Shown: positions 16,807 to 24,593 of the stretch, piece by piece
Position numbering within the stretch: the stretch's first letter is position 1
Layout: each line of letters begins with the position of its first letter
Position numbers and translations under genes: made by a program
Assembly (NCBI GenBank): GCA_019114715.1
Contig: DXEZ01000225.1
Coordinates: 1-26,643, forward strand
Direction: 5' to 3'
From: Candidatus Sphingobacterium stercoripullorum
Lineage (GTDB): Bacteria; Bacteroidota; Bacteroidia; Sphingobacteriales; Sphingobacteriaceae
Length of the DNA: 26,643 nucleotides
The notes under the pieces: generated by a model
Seen by the model: only the letters and a program-made list of their open reading frames with translations
Databases searched by the model: none
What the model was told of the DNA's origin: nothing

Positions 16807-17286
16807 ATGACAAAAACGGCATATACTTTAGACAACATTGACCATGAAATTTTACGTATCCTACAAGAGAACGCTAGGATCAATAACGTGGAGATTTCCA
16901 GGCAATTAGGAATGGTACCTTCAGCAATACTTGAGCGAATTAAAAAACTGGAGAATAAAGGTGTAATAACCGGTTACCATGCCCGAGTTGACCCGCAAGC
17001 TGTCGATAAAGCGCTATTGTCATTTATATTCATCAAGACTCAAGACATCATCGGCGAGCAAACAGTTGCGCACCTACTAGCAGAAATCCCAGAGGTATTA
17101 GAAGTACACGATATCGCTGGAGATGATGGCTATTTAATTAAAGTAAGGACCAACGACTCCACTGGATTGGTGGACTTAATGAAAAACACTTTAAATAAAA
17201 TCGAAGGGATTCTTTCCACTCGAACTACTATTGTTTTACAAACCGTTAAAGAAGAGTCTACTCTAGCCATAACGGATTCTAAATAA
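16807..17286 (+). CDS. Lrp/AsnC-family transcriptional regulator
   Basis: A 159-residue regulator with the standard two-domain layout. Residues 8-55 form the N-terminal helix-turn-helix (LDNIDHEILRILQENARINN, then VEISRQLG and ILERIKKLENKGVI). Residues 65-150 form the RAM ligand-binding and oligomerisation domain (hydrophobic beta strand LLSFIFIKT, then VHDIAGDDGYLIKV). Such proteins form dimers to octamers and respond to amino acids. The following gene, 14 bp downstream, is an EamA-type exporter, so control of amino-acid export is a reasonable inference. Its promoter region is shared with the divergent dehydrogenase gene and contains several inverted repeats. No Shine-Dalgarno sequence precedes the ATG. 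Confidence 0.93.
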   Translation: MTKTAYTLDNIDHEILRILQENARINNVEISRQLGMVPSAILERIKKLENKGVITGYHARVDPQAVDKALLSFIFIKTQDIIGEQTVAHLLAEIPEVLEVHDIAGDDGYLIKVRTNDSTGLVDLMKNTLNKIEGILSTRTTIVLQTVKEESTLAITDSK

Positions 17287-17300
17287 GGCAGTGCGTAATA

Positions 17301-18410
17301 ATGAGTACTAATAATTCTTCAAATCAGGCAAACCTCAAGGTAATACTAGCCTATCTAGTCGTGTACATAGTTTGGGGCTCAACCTTCTTTTTTATTGAGA
17401 AGGCTTTAAACAGCTTTCCAACTTTCGTCTTAGGTTCGATTCGATTTTTATCGGCTGGTCCAATCCTTTTATTGTACTGTTATTTAAAAGGCTATAAAAT
17501 ATGGGATAGAAAATCAGCTATGGAAGCCAGTTTAGTTGGTTTCCTACTCTTATTTATAGATATGGCCGCTATTATATGGTCCGAGCAATTTATCTCCTCG
17601 GCTATTGTAGCGATCATCTCGGCGGCAACTGCTATTTGGTTCATACTCTTTGATAGGCCCAAGTGGAAGCAAAATTTCGGCACTCCTGCAATTGTTGCGG
17701 GTGTTTTGCTGGGTTTTTGTGGCGTATTTATGCTATTTGCGGAACAAATATTCATGGCTCCAGATATTCACGATACGATAAGCAAAGAGCAAAAAACAAT
17801 AGCCATGTTTGTGGTCACATTAGGTACAATAGGATGGACAATAGGTTCATTAGCCTCCAAATACCTTCAAGAACGTAAATCGGATGAGCAAAAATCTAAA
17901 GACTTAAACGTAATAGTTAAAACTGCATGGCAAATGATCACTGCTGGGGTGGCATTTACTACCGTAGCCCTTTTAAGCGGAGAGTATAGTTCCTTTGACC
18001 CTAGTTTAGTAGCCAAAAACGACTGGTTTAGCATCACATATCTTATATTTTTCGGTTCTATCTTAGCTTTCAGCTGTTATATATGGCTACTTCAAGTACG
18101 CCCTGCAACAGAGGTCAGTACATATGCTTATGTGAACCCAATAGTAGCACTACTTTTAGCGCAGCTTTTCACATCCCATGAAGTTACCCAAATACAAATA
18201 GGTGGCCTCCTAGTTGTTCTATTTAGTGTGCTACTAATGAACTGGAACATTTATAAAAACAACCGGTTTATCAATGCCTACCGTAGGAAAAAGAAACTCA
18301 AAACCATCAAGCTCAAAAGGCTTAAAACTATGGCTCCTAAGAGTAGTATACCTCGAATTATAGAAATCGCTGACTTTATCGATAAGGAAGAGGATAGAAA
18401 GAAAAAGTAA
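17301..18410 (+). CDS. EamA-family (drug/metabolite transporter) permease
   Basis: A 369-residue inner-membrane protein with about ten hydrophobic segments in two EamA repeats. The first repeat begins LAYLVVYIVWGSTFFFIEKAL (residues 14-34), where the WGSTF motif is typical, and the second repeat contains FFGSILAFSCYIWLLQ followed by YAYVNPIVALLLAQ, another family signature. An insertion with charged residues (about 195-210) lies between the repeats. After the last membrane segment there is an unusual tail of about 50 residues that is very rich in Lys and Arg (RRKKKLKTIKLKRLK) and must be cytosolic. The gene follows lrp by 14 bp and is probably co-transcribed, suggesting export of an amino acid or related metabolite; the substrate is not known. 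Confidence 0.92.
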   Translation: MSTNNSSNQANLKVILAYLVVYIVWGSTFFFIEKALNSFPTFVLGSIRFLSAGPILLLYCYLKGYKIWDRKSAMEASLVGFLLLFIDMAAIIWSEQFISSAIVAIISAATAIWFILFDRPKWKQNFGTPAIVAGVLLGFCGVFMLFAEQIFMAPDIHDTISKEQKTIAMFVVTLGTIGWTIGSLASKYLQERKSDEQKSKDLNVIVKTAWQMITAGVAFTTVALLSGEYSSFDPSLVAKNDWFSITYLIFFGSILAFSCYIWLLQVRPATEVSTYAYVNPIVALLLAQLFTSHEVTQIQIGGLLVVLFSVLLMNWNIYKNNRFINAYRRKKKLKTIKLKRLKTMAPKSSIPRIIEIADFIDKEEDRKKK

Positions 18411-18536
18411 AATGGGCTCTACAATTTTTGATATAGAGGGTTCCTAAATATGGTAGTCCTTACTTAATGATATCTGTTTCAACCGCTGAATGATCCCTAT
18501 AATTGGATTAACTACCTCCAGTATAAGTATTATTTA

Positions 18537-18651
18537 GCGAGAAATATCTTCATTTATAGTCTTCCTTATAAACACTGAAAGATTATTTCTTTAAATTGGA
18601 AAGTTATAAGTCTGGATATTTTAAAATTCAAAACCTGAATATATTTCTCGC
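18537..18651. repeat. Long inverted repeat with nested stem (MITE-like or structured RNA)
   Basis: GCGAGAAATAT (18537-18547) is repeated in inverse orientation as ATATTTCTCGC (18641-18651). Extending inwards, 15 of 16 positions pair. Inside, CTTATAA (18565-18571) pairs with TTATAAG (18604-18610), and a small AAAGA/TCTTT hairpin closes the centre. The whole could fold as a three-tier stem of about 115 nt. No target-site duplication is obvious and no second copy was noticed in the window. Confidence 0.55.
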
Positions 18652-19080
18652 CTTTACATAGTTCAATGTTCCTCCGTTAAATATCTAAAAAGAATTTGGT
18701 GCTAGGAGGTTTCAAAATATCCGCTACATTGAATTTAAAACATGTACTTTACAGGCAGAATAAATATTATCACCCTTGACCATAGTTATTTTTTAATTTT
18801 ACTTGATGAGTTATGCAAGTATATCATAAGTATAAAGGGTCTTACAAGAAGTTTCTGACTTATATCTAGTGTGGACTAAACCACTATATGAATAGTAAAA
18901 AACTATTATATTGATATAAAAATCATCCTTATATATTAAGTAATTAATTCTATGAAGTAAAATACTGATAAAACCATCTGAAGCACTATTTCAGGACATC
19001 ACAGAGCTGTAGTCTACTTTACATTCTATTAGGGGTAACTGAATCCTTAGAAATAAAAAAGTGTTCCATCCAAATAGCAA

Positions 19081-19111
19081 ACGTGCCCTTGCTGGATTAA
19101 CAAGAGCACGT
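19081..19111. repeat. Strong hairpin with 10 paired bases
   Basis: ACGTGC and CTTG pair with CAAG and GCACGT, interrupted by one C-A mismatch, around a 9-base loop. No T-run follows directly on either strand, so it is not a classic terminator. It lies 89 bp downstream of the M48 peptidase stop on the minus strand and may form a 3' end structure of that transcript. Confidence 0.55.
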
Positions 19112-19151
19112 ATTAAACTTAAAATTCGGTTATATTTTCACTGAAAGACGC

Positions 19152-19172
19152 AAAGTAAAACTATATTACTTT
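19152..19172. repeat. 7-bp perfect hairpin after the M48 peptidase gene
   Basis: AAAGTAA and TTACTTT pair around the 7-base loop AACTATA. It begins 27 bp after the peptidase stop. An outer AAAG/CTTT pairing is possible. No T-run follows, so a terminator role is uncertain. Confidence 0.35.
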
Positions 19173-19199
19173 CTGCCTTTGAGCATAAGTTTGTGACGT

Positions 19200-20000
19200 C
19201 TATTTTTTATAATATTGCATGGCTTCCGGTATTAACTTCTCTAAGTCTTTCACACGACGATCATCGCTAGGGTGCGTGCTTAAAAATTCAGGAGGAGAAC
19301 CAGCCTTCGACTTGGAGTTGGCCATTCTTTGCCAGAACTTTACTGACTCTGCAGGATTATATCCTGCCATAGCCATAAATATTAACCCTAACCTATCGGC
19401 TTCTGACTCGTTACTTCTAGAGTATTTCAACATGGCAAGCTGCCCGCCAATCCCGTAAGCATTGTTTATTATCCCTGCCCACTTTGAGTTGCTTGAAGCT
19501 ACACCTATTACTCCACCTAAAACAGCTGCCGCTTGTTGGTTGGACATTTGCTCAGCAGAGTGGCGTGCAATAGCGTGAGCAATCTCGTGGCCCATCACTG
19601 TAGCAAGTCCCGCCTCAGTTAAGGTAAATGGCAAAATACCAGTATACACAGCTACCTTACCACCAGGCATACACCACGCGTTTACATCCGAGCTTTCAAT
19701 CAAGTTGAACTCCCAATTGAAATCGTATTGATCTTGAAGGTTTTGTGAAGCTAAATATTTATTTACCGATGCAGCTATTTTGTTACCTACATTTTTAACC
19801 AATGTGGCCTGTGAGGTCCCTGTTACTACCCGGGTTTTTGAATCGTTCAGGAACGCGCGGTAAGCTTGAGTAGCTTGATTTTGAATTTCCTTATCGCTAA
19901 CTAAGGACAATTGTCTTCTACCTGTAAGTGGAACTGTTGCACAACTATATAAAAACAGTGCCACCAAACTAGCACCAATGTATTTATAAAATCTATTCAT
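19200..20000 (-). CDS. M48-family zinc metallopeptidase, lipoprotein
   Basis: A 266-residue protein with a lipoprotein signal ending LYSC (Cys20), followed by the ATVPLTGRRQL segment usual in LoiP/YcaL-like M48 peptidases. The zinc-binding HEXXH motif is HEIAH at residues 138-142, with the third ligand in NESEADRLG (about 197-205). It lacks extra membrane helices, so it is expected to be a periplasmic or outer-membrane-anchored protease, probably working in envelope quality control. The size is normal for this compact group. The gene lies 74 bp downstream of plsY on the same strand; it may share that transcript or have its own promoter, as no strong -7 box is seen. Confidence 0.94.
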   Translation of the reverse strand: MNRFYKYIGASLVALFLYSCATVPLTGRRQLSLVSDKEIQNQATQAYRAFLNDSKTRVVTGTSQATLVKNVGNKIAASVNKYLASQNLQDQYDFNWEFNLIESSDVNAWCMPGGKVAVYTGILPFTLTEAGLATVMGHEIAHAIARHSAEQMSNQQAAAVLGGVIGVASSNSKWAGIINNAYGIGGQLAMLKYSRSNESEADRLGLIFMAMAGYNPAESVKFWQRMANSKSKAGSPPEFLSTHPSDDRRVKDLEKLIPEAMQYYKK

Positions 20001-20074
20001 AAGATAATTTGTTTGAGTTCTATAAAATTACAAGTACAAATTCTGTACCTCTTTATTCGTTAGACTCACAAGAT

Positions 20075-20719
20075 TCATTTTCGTTTAGGAAACAAATAGA
20101 TTTTCGACTCGTGACCTTTTAAGAGGCGCTCGATATTTTTTTGGTGGGTGACAAGTACAAGAGCGCATATGGCGATGCCATAGATCAGCACAGCGGGCAC
20201 GGGAGTCTTGAAAATGAAAGCAATACTGAATGGAAAAGTAAACGCTGCAGATATCGAGCTGAGCGAAACGTAGTGCGTTATGAGCAAAATTAGGATAAAC
20301 ACCGTCACACAGGTTAATGCCGCTGGAGTGTGAATCGCTAAAATCATTCCAAATAATGTAGCTACTCCTTTACCTCCACGAAAACCTGCAAATAAAGGAA
20401 ATAAGTGCCCTATTACAGCAATTACCCCGAGGGCCAACTGAAAGTTTATGAATTGCGAAGAACCGGGAACGCCAACAATAGACCAATTCAACATAAAAGG
20501 CAACAGCGTGGCTGTCCATCCCTTTAAAATATCGATGGCCATGACTATGGCTCCTGCTTTAGCTCCCAGCACCCTAAATGTATTAGTTGCTCCAGCATTC
20601 CCGCTACCAAACTCTCTTACATCCACCCCATAAAAAGCCCTGCCAAACCAAACTGCAGTTGGTATCGACCCAAAAAAGTAAGCCAATAATATTATTCCTA
20701 TTAGATATATTGATATCAT
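20075..20719 (-). CDS. plsY: Glycerol-3-phosphate acyltransferase PlsY
   Basis: A 214-residue integral membrane protein with five or more hydrophobic segments. It transfers an acyl group from acyl-phosphate to glycerol 3-phosphate, the first step of phospholipid synthesis in the inner membrane. The three PlsY motifs are seen: GSIPTAVWFGR with REFGSGNAGATNTFRVLG (17-52), GHLFPLFAGFRGGKGVAT (104-121) in the middle, and the C-terminal loop before HQKNIERLLKGHESK. The length is typical. It follows nadC by 14 bp and is probably co-transcribed with it. Confidence 0.96.
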   Translation of the reverse strand: MISIYLIGIILLAYFFGSIPTAVWFGRAFYGVDVREFGSGNAGATNTFRVLGAKAGAIVMAIDILKGWTATLLPFMLNWSIVGVPGSSQFINFQLALGVIAVIGHLFPLFAGFRGGKGVATLFGMILAIHTPAALTCVTVFILILLITHYVSLSSISAAFTFPFSIAFIFKTPVPAVLIYGIAICALVLVTHQKNIERLLKGHESKIYLFPKRK

Positions 20720-20733
20720 ATCATAAGACAGGT

Positions 20734-21591
20734 TTAAACAACCACCGCTTTCAAGCTCAAGTCCAAGCTCTTGACCGAATGGGTTAAGCCACCAACAGAT
20801 ATATAATCAACACCTGTTTTTGCATACGCTAAAATCGTACTTTTGTTTATCCCCCCAGATGATTCTAATATAAACGAACCACCTATCTTATCAACAGCTT
20901 TTCTCGTATCCTCTGGAGTAAAGTTATCCAATAAAATACGATCTACCTTACCGAAGTCAATCACTTCATTTAGTTCCTGGAAGTCTCTAACTTCAACCTC
21001 TACAGGAATATTTAGGTTTTTATCTTTTAGATAATCGTACACCTTACTTAGAGCAGCAGTGATTCCTCCAGCAAAATCTATGTGATTATCTTTAACTAAA
21101 ATCATATCGTATAATCCAAATCGGTGGTTAACACCGCCCCCAATCTTTACGGATTCCTTTTCAAGAAATCTAAGCAAAGGAGTGGTCTTTCTCGTGTCTA
21201 AGACTCGGGCCTTAGTATCTTTAATCAGATCGACATAAGACCGGGTTGTAGTTGCAATACCGGACATTCTTTGCATGACATTTAGTACCAATCTCTCGGC
21301 TTTTAAAATACTATGCAAGCTCCCTTCGATTTGAAAAACTTCTTGTCTTTCCTTTACTCGTTCTCCATCTTTTACAAAAGTTTTAACCTGAAGTGCTGGA
21401 TCAATAAGCTGAAACATTTTCAGTCCCACCTGCACACCAGCGATTATTCCTTCTTCTTTTGCGATTATTTGGGCCTTTCCTTTCGCCTTCTCGTCAATGG
21501 TCGATAAGCTGGTATGGTCTCCTTCTTTGACATCTTCTACAAGAGATTTATTTGTAAACTCTATAAGTTGATCTTCGAATTCTTTATTCAT
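20734..21591 (-). CDS. nadC: Nicotinate-nucleotide pyrophosphorylase (carboxylating)
   Basis: A 285-residue quinolinate phosphoribosyltransferase, which converts quinolinate and PRPP to nicotinate mononucleotide, CO2 and pyrophosphate in NAD biosynthesis. Signature stretches are RMSGIATTTR (108-117), DTRKTTP (132-138), the GGGVNHRFGLYDMILVKDNH segment (151-170) with the substrate-binding His156, Arg157 and Lys167, then EVEVRDF and SSGGINKSTILAYAKTGVD near the C-terminus. Length is normal. It is followed by plsY after 14 bp. Upstream, after a 188-bp gap, lies a DUF4783 gene, an arrangement familiar from other Bacteroidota. Confidence 0.97.
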   Translation of the reverse strand: MNKEFEDQLIEFTNKSLVEDVKEGDHTSLSTIDEKAKGKAQIIAKEEGIIAGVQVGLKMFQLIDPALQVKTFVKDGERVKERQEVFQIEGSLHSILKAERLVLNVMQRMSGIATTTRSYVDLIKDTKARVLDTRKTTPLLRFLEKESVKIGGGVNHRFGLYDMILVKDNHIDFAGGITAALSKVYDYLKDKNLNIPVEVEVRDFQELNEVIDFGKVDRILLDNFTPEDTRKAVDKIGGSFILESSGGINKSTILAYAKTGVDYISVGGLTHSVKSLDLSLKAVVV

Positions 21592-21779
21592 TTATAGCAA
21601 TAATATGAAACTACAAACGAAGATGTGAAATTATACTGAAAAAACAGGTATTTAATTAATATTTTTTCAAGAACCCTACGCTTGCACCGTCTAGGTTGAG
21701 GGCAAAAAGAAGTGCTTGAATTGAATAATTAGAATTTGTGAAATGGTTTATCGGCTCAGCATAAATTTTAAGAAAGTCC

Positions 21780-22223
21780 TTATTCAATACGAACTTCGGA
21801 GATGAAAAACTCATCATCCACGCGAATCATCCTTAGGAATACTCTATAGGTTTTCTGACTAGTTTTCAGCTGATAGACCACATACCTAGCACCACCGTTA
21901 TTAGCAGCTACACTTTGTACTACCTTTACGTCTTCAACCTTTTTATGCCTAAAGAAATCATCTAAAATCAGCTCACTCTGAAACTTCGAGTAGTGCCCTT
22001 CTTCTTTTTCGATTATTAAGTTAACTGAAGAATTGAAGTGGCCGACTAAAGCTTTTGCTTGCCCATTTTTTAAATAGCGAAGCAATTGCTCATCCAGATC
22101 TCTTTGAAAACCAACAACCACTGCGTTTTCTTTTGCTGCAGCATAATTAATTACACTTTGCCCAGCTACCAGTATAACAGCAGCTAATATAGTTTTCAAA
22201 AAAAACAACCAATAAACCTTCAT
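21780..22223 (-). CDS. DUF4783 domain protein, probably exported
   Basis: A 147-residue protein with an N-terminal hydrophobic segment (residues 4-27) that looks like a signal peptide or anchor. The rest fits the DUF4783 family: LLRYLKNGQAKALVGHFNSSVNL followed by GHYSKFQSELILDDFF, then a GGARYVVYQLKTSQKTYRVFLRM beta region and the terminal FFISEVRIE. Such small cone-like alpha+beta proteins resemble the NTF2 fold, but no activity is known. The family is often located next to nadC in Bacteroidota, as here. The start is supported by an AGAGGG sequence about 9 nt before the ATG, one of the few clear Shine-Dalgarno sequences in the window. Confidence 0.82.
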   Translation of the reverse strand: MKVYWLFFLKTILAAVILVAGQSVINYAAAKENAVVVGFQRDLDEQLLRYLKNGQAKALVGHFNSSVNLIIEKEEGHYSKFQSELILDDFFRHKKVEDVKVVQSVAANNGGARYVVYQLKTSQKTYRVFLRMIRVDDEFFISEVRIE

Positions 22224-22445
22224 TATATTTCCCTCTAGTTTCGATGTGGCACAGTTTTAAATATTTTTTCGCTTAGTGTTAAGCTAAAACAATGCCAACA
22301 ATACCAAAATATTATCTTTTCCATGCTATCCAATCTCAGAACACTTCTGCCAAGATATTTTTCCTTTTATTTATATTAATTAAAAAATTCGCCACATCCT
22401 AAAAATACTCTTTAAAACTATTACGTAAAGGCCAATTAAAAATTT

Positions 22446-22453
22446 TATATTTG
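22446..22453 (+). promoter_or_regulatory. -7 box (TATATTTG) of gpmI directly at the start codon
   Basis: A perfect TAnnTTTG box that ends 5 nt before the GTG start of gpmI, predicting a leaderless or almost leaderless transcript. A matching TTTG at the -33 distance is not present. Confidence 0.55.
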
Positions 22454-22458
22454 CTATT

Positions 22459-24006
22459 GTGGAAAATTCAAATAAAAACAACAATAAAAAAGTCGCTCTA
22501 CTGATCCTCGATGGATTAGGATATGGAAACGACGATCGATCTAATGCTGTCAATGCAGCTAAAACACCCTATTTAGACTATCTCCTTAAAAGCTACCCCA
22601 ATAGCCGACTCGCAGCTTCGGGCGAAGCTGTGGGCCTGCCAAAAGGACAAATGGGCAACTCTGAGGTTGGCCATATGAACCTGGGAGCTGGTAGAGTAGT
22701 CTATCAAGAGTTAGGTAGAATTAATAAATCTATAGAGCAGGGTGAGTTTACGCAGCTAGACATCATCCAAGACGCATTACTGCAAGCAAAGGAAAATAAC
22801 AAAGACGTCCACTTCATAGGTTTACTATCGGATGGCGGTGTTCACTCGCATATCAATCACTTATATGCTTTATGTGACGCTGCAAAGCAAGCAGGTTTAA
22901 CCAGTGATAAAGTTTTCATCCATGTTTTCTTAGATGGACGAGACGCCGATCCTCAAGGCGGTGTTGATTATGTTAAGAACCTACAAAAGCACCTGGATAC
23001 ATCCTGCGGAACGATAGCCACGGTGGTTGGAAGGTATTTTGCAATGGACCGAGATAGGCGTTGGGAAAGAACTAAAGTAGCTTACGACCTGCTTACGAAT
23101 GGCGTTGGAAAGCCAACAAAAGACCCTGTGGGAGCTATTGAGCAGTCTTATAAAGAAGAGGTGACCGATGAATTCGTAAAACCACTTGTAATCACGGGTG
23201 ATAACGATGAGCCTCTAGGGTTAATTAAAGATGGAGATGTAGTATTCTGCTATAACTTCAGAACTGATCGAGGGAGACAGATATCCATTGCTCTTACTCA
23301 GGAGGATTTCCCAGAGTATGAAATGAAGAAACTAGATTTGGATTATATAACCATGACTAGCTACGACGATCAGTTCACGGGAGTGCAAGTCATTTTTGAA
23401 AAAGACAACATTCACAACACGCTTGGTGAGATCCTTCAAAATGAGAAGCTCAATCAAGTAAGAATTGCTGAAACTGAAAAATATCCGCACGTTACTTTCT
23501 TTTTCTCTGGCGGAAGGGAAGAACCTTTCCAGCAAGAGAGAAGGCTATTAATTCCTTCACCGAAGGTTGCTACATACGACTTAAAGCCGGAGATGAGCGC
23601 TGCAGAGATTACTGCTGCCATCACCAAGGATATGAAAGAAAGCAGCCCGGAGTTCATCTGCTTGAATTTTGCAAACCCCGATATGGTTGGACACACCGGT
23701 GTATTTGATGCCGTAGTCAAGGCCGTTGAAACGGTAGATGCTTGTGCGAAACAAGTCATCGAGCTGGGTATCGAGCTAGGTTACTCCTTCATCATTTTGG
23801 CAGACCACGGGAATGCAGAATTCATGCTTAATGACGATGGTTCTGTCAATACTGCACATACGACGAATCTGGTTCCGTGTATATTAATAGATAAGGACTA
23901 CAAGTCCATAAAAGATGGAAAGCTTGGAGACATAGCCCCGACAATCTTAAAGTTATTATCGATTGAGGTGCCAAAGGAGATGACAGGAAATATTTTAGTT
24001 GATTAA
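22459..24006 (+). CDS. gpmI: 2,3-bisphosphoglycerate-independent phosphoglycerate mutase
   Basis: A 515-residue enzyme of the alkaline-phosphatase superfamily that interconverts 3- and 2-phosphoglycerate in glycolysis and gluconeogenesis in the cytosol. The metal-binding Asp18 (LILDGLGYG) and the phospho-acceptor Ser68 (KGQMGNSEVGHMNLGAGR) are in place, as are the HSHINHL loop, RYFAMDRDRRWER, the NFANPDMVGHTG segment and the C-terminal ADHGNAE and HTTNLVP metal ligands. Length is normal. Translation must start at the GTG at 22459, since there is no ATG before the conserved N-terminal strand; no Shine-Dalgarno sequence is visible and the -7 box is immediately upstream. A lipoprotein gene follows after 1 nt. 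Confidence 0.97.
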   Translation: MENSNKNNNKKVALLILDGLGYGNDDRSNAVNAAKTPYLDYLLKSYPNSRLAASGEAVGLPKGQMGNSEVGHMNLGAGRVVYQELGRINKSIEQGEFTQLDIIQDALLQAKENNKDVHFIGLLSDGGVHSHINHLYALCDAAKQAGLTSDKVFIHVFLDGRDADPQGGVDYVKNLQKHLDTSCGTIATVVGRYFAMDRDRRWERTKVAYDLLTNGVGKPTKDPVGAIEQSYKEEVTDEFVKPLVITGDNDEPLGLIKDGDVVFCYNFRTDRGRQISIALTQEDFPEYEMKKLDLDYITMTSYDDQFTGVQVIFEKDNIHNTLGEILQNEKLNQVRIAETEKYPHVTFFFSGGREEPFQQERRLLIPSPKVATYDLKPEMSAAEITAAITKDMKESSPEFICLNFANPDMVGHTGVFDAVVKAVETVDACAKQVIELGIELGYSFIILADHGNAEFMLNDDGSVNTAHTTNLVPCILIDKDYKSIKDGKLGDIAPTILKLLSIEVPKEMTGNILVD

Positions 24007-24007
24007 A

Positions 24008-24550
24008 ATGTCCTATAAAGTAGTAGTCACAAGCTTAATAACGCTCGCCCTACTGGCCAGCTCCTGTTCTGAAAATGAGGGTTCTAAAATCTCTGGTGAG
24101 AAAACATTCTATAGAGACTTGCCTGCATTTTTCAAGCAAGAAGTGCAGCGCCTGAAAACCCAGGAGCCCAACATTCAAAAGACCGTTGAGAAAGATAAAG
24201 AGCAGGAAACCAAAGAGGTGCAAATTAAGGATTGGAATACGGAGCTCTCCTCGTTTTTAAACATCGATTTAAACAAGGTGAACTACCAAAACCAGCTGCA
24301 GGTAGATAGTACCGATTCGGTTATTATTTATACAGCCATAAATCCTGATATTGACATCCAAAAGGTTGAAATCACTTTGGACCCGCAGGGAGAAATATAC
24401 GCTATAGACATTTATAAAATATCGGATAACACGCTTTACAAATCTACCGAGACCCTCCATTACAACAAAGAGGAGGGTTACCGAATAGAAAAGGAACAAG
24501 ATATCCGGTTTTTAGGAAAGAACAACTATAAAATTACAGGAAGTTTCTAA
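24008..24550 (+). CDS. Putative lipoprotein downstream of gpmI
   Basis: A 180-residue protein with a lipoprotein signal: hydrophobic residues 5-17, then the lipobox ASSC with Cys20. I place the start at the ATG at 24008, which follows the gpmI stop by 1 nt; a TTG at 23999 in the same frame would add three residues before the basic-hydrophobic signal and is less likely. The mature part is rich in Lys and Glu (residues 40-70, probably helical), followed by a beta-rich C-terminal half. It is not a family I can name; similar small envelope lipoproteins are common in Bacteroidota. It is co-transcribed with gpmI and ends just before a strong terminator. Confidence 0.8.
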   Translation: MSYKVVVTSLITLALLASSCSENEGSKISGEKTFYRDLPAFFKQEVQRLKTQEPNIQKTVEKDKEQETKEVQIKDWNTELSSFLNIDLNKVNYQNQLQVDSTDSVIIYTAINPDIDIQKVEITLDPQGEIYAIDIYKISDNTLYKSTETLHYNKEEGYRIEKEQDIRFLGKNNYKITGSF

Positions 24551-24552
24551 CT

Positions 24553-24580
24553 ACAAAGGCCTCAAAACTGAGGCCTTTGT
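24553..24580. terminator. Bidirectional terminator between convergent genes
   Basis: A perfect 12-bp stem, ACAAAGGCCTCA paired with TGAGGCCTTTGT, around the loop AAAC. It lies 2 bp after the lipoprotein stop (plus) and 13 bp after the aminotransferase stop (minus). The AAA/TTT base of the stem gives both strands a short U-run, so it can end both transcripts. Confidence 0.9.
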
Positions 24581-24593
24581 TATGAATGACTAT

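Larger units (their letters stand above)
18411..19199. other. Gene-free 789-bp intergenic region with several secondary-structure elements
   Basis: No reading frame of credible length, tRNA or known RNA motif is seen on either strand. It is more AT-rich than the flanking genes and full of stops in all frames. It lies between the 3' ends of the EamA gene (plus) and the M48 peptidase gene (minus), a convergent gap that normally needs far less space. It contains a 16-bp inverted repeat spanning about 115 bp (18537-18651), short hairpins near 18891-18907, a strong hairpin at 19081-19111 and another at 19152-19172. It could be a decayed gene, a small mobile element remnant or an unrecognised non-coding RNA locus. 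Confidence 0.6.

Noticed and set aside
19141..19190. Resemblance to a c-di-GMP (GEMM) riboswitch, from a GACGCAAAG stretch
   Set aside because: The conserved GGGUCUAA-like part and the second conserved helix are absent, and it lies downstream of, not before, a gene.
22292..22402. Small plus-strand frame of 36 codons starting with ATG before gpmI
   Set aside because: No ribosome binding site, no family resemblance, and an ordinary length for chance in AT-rich DNA.
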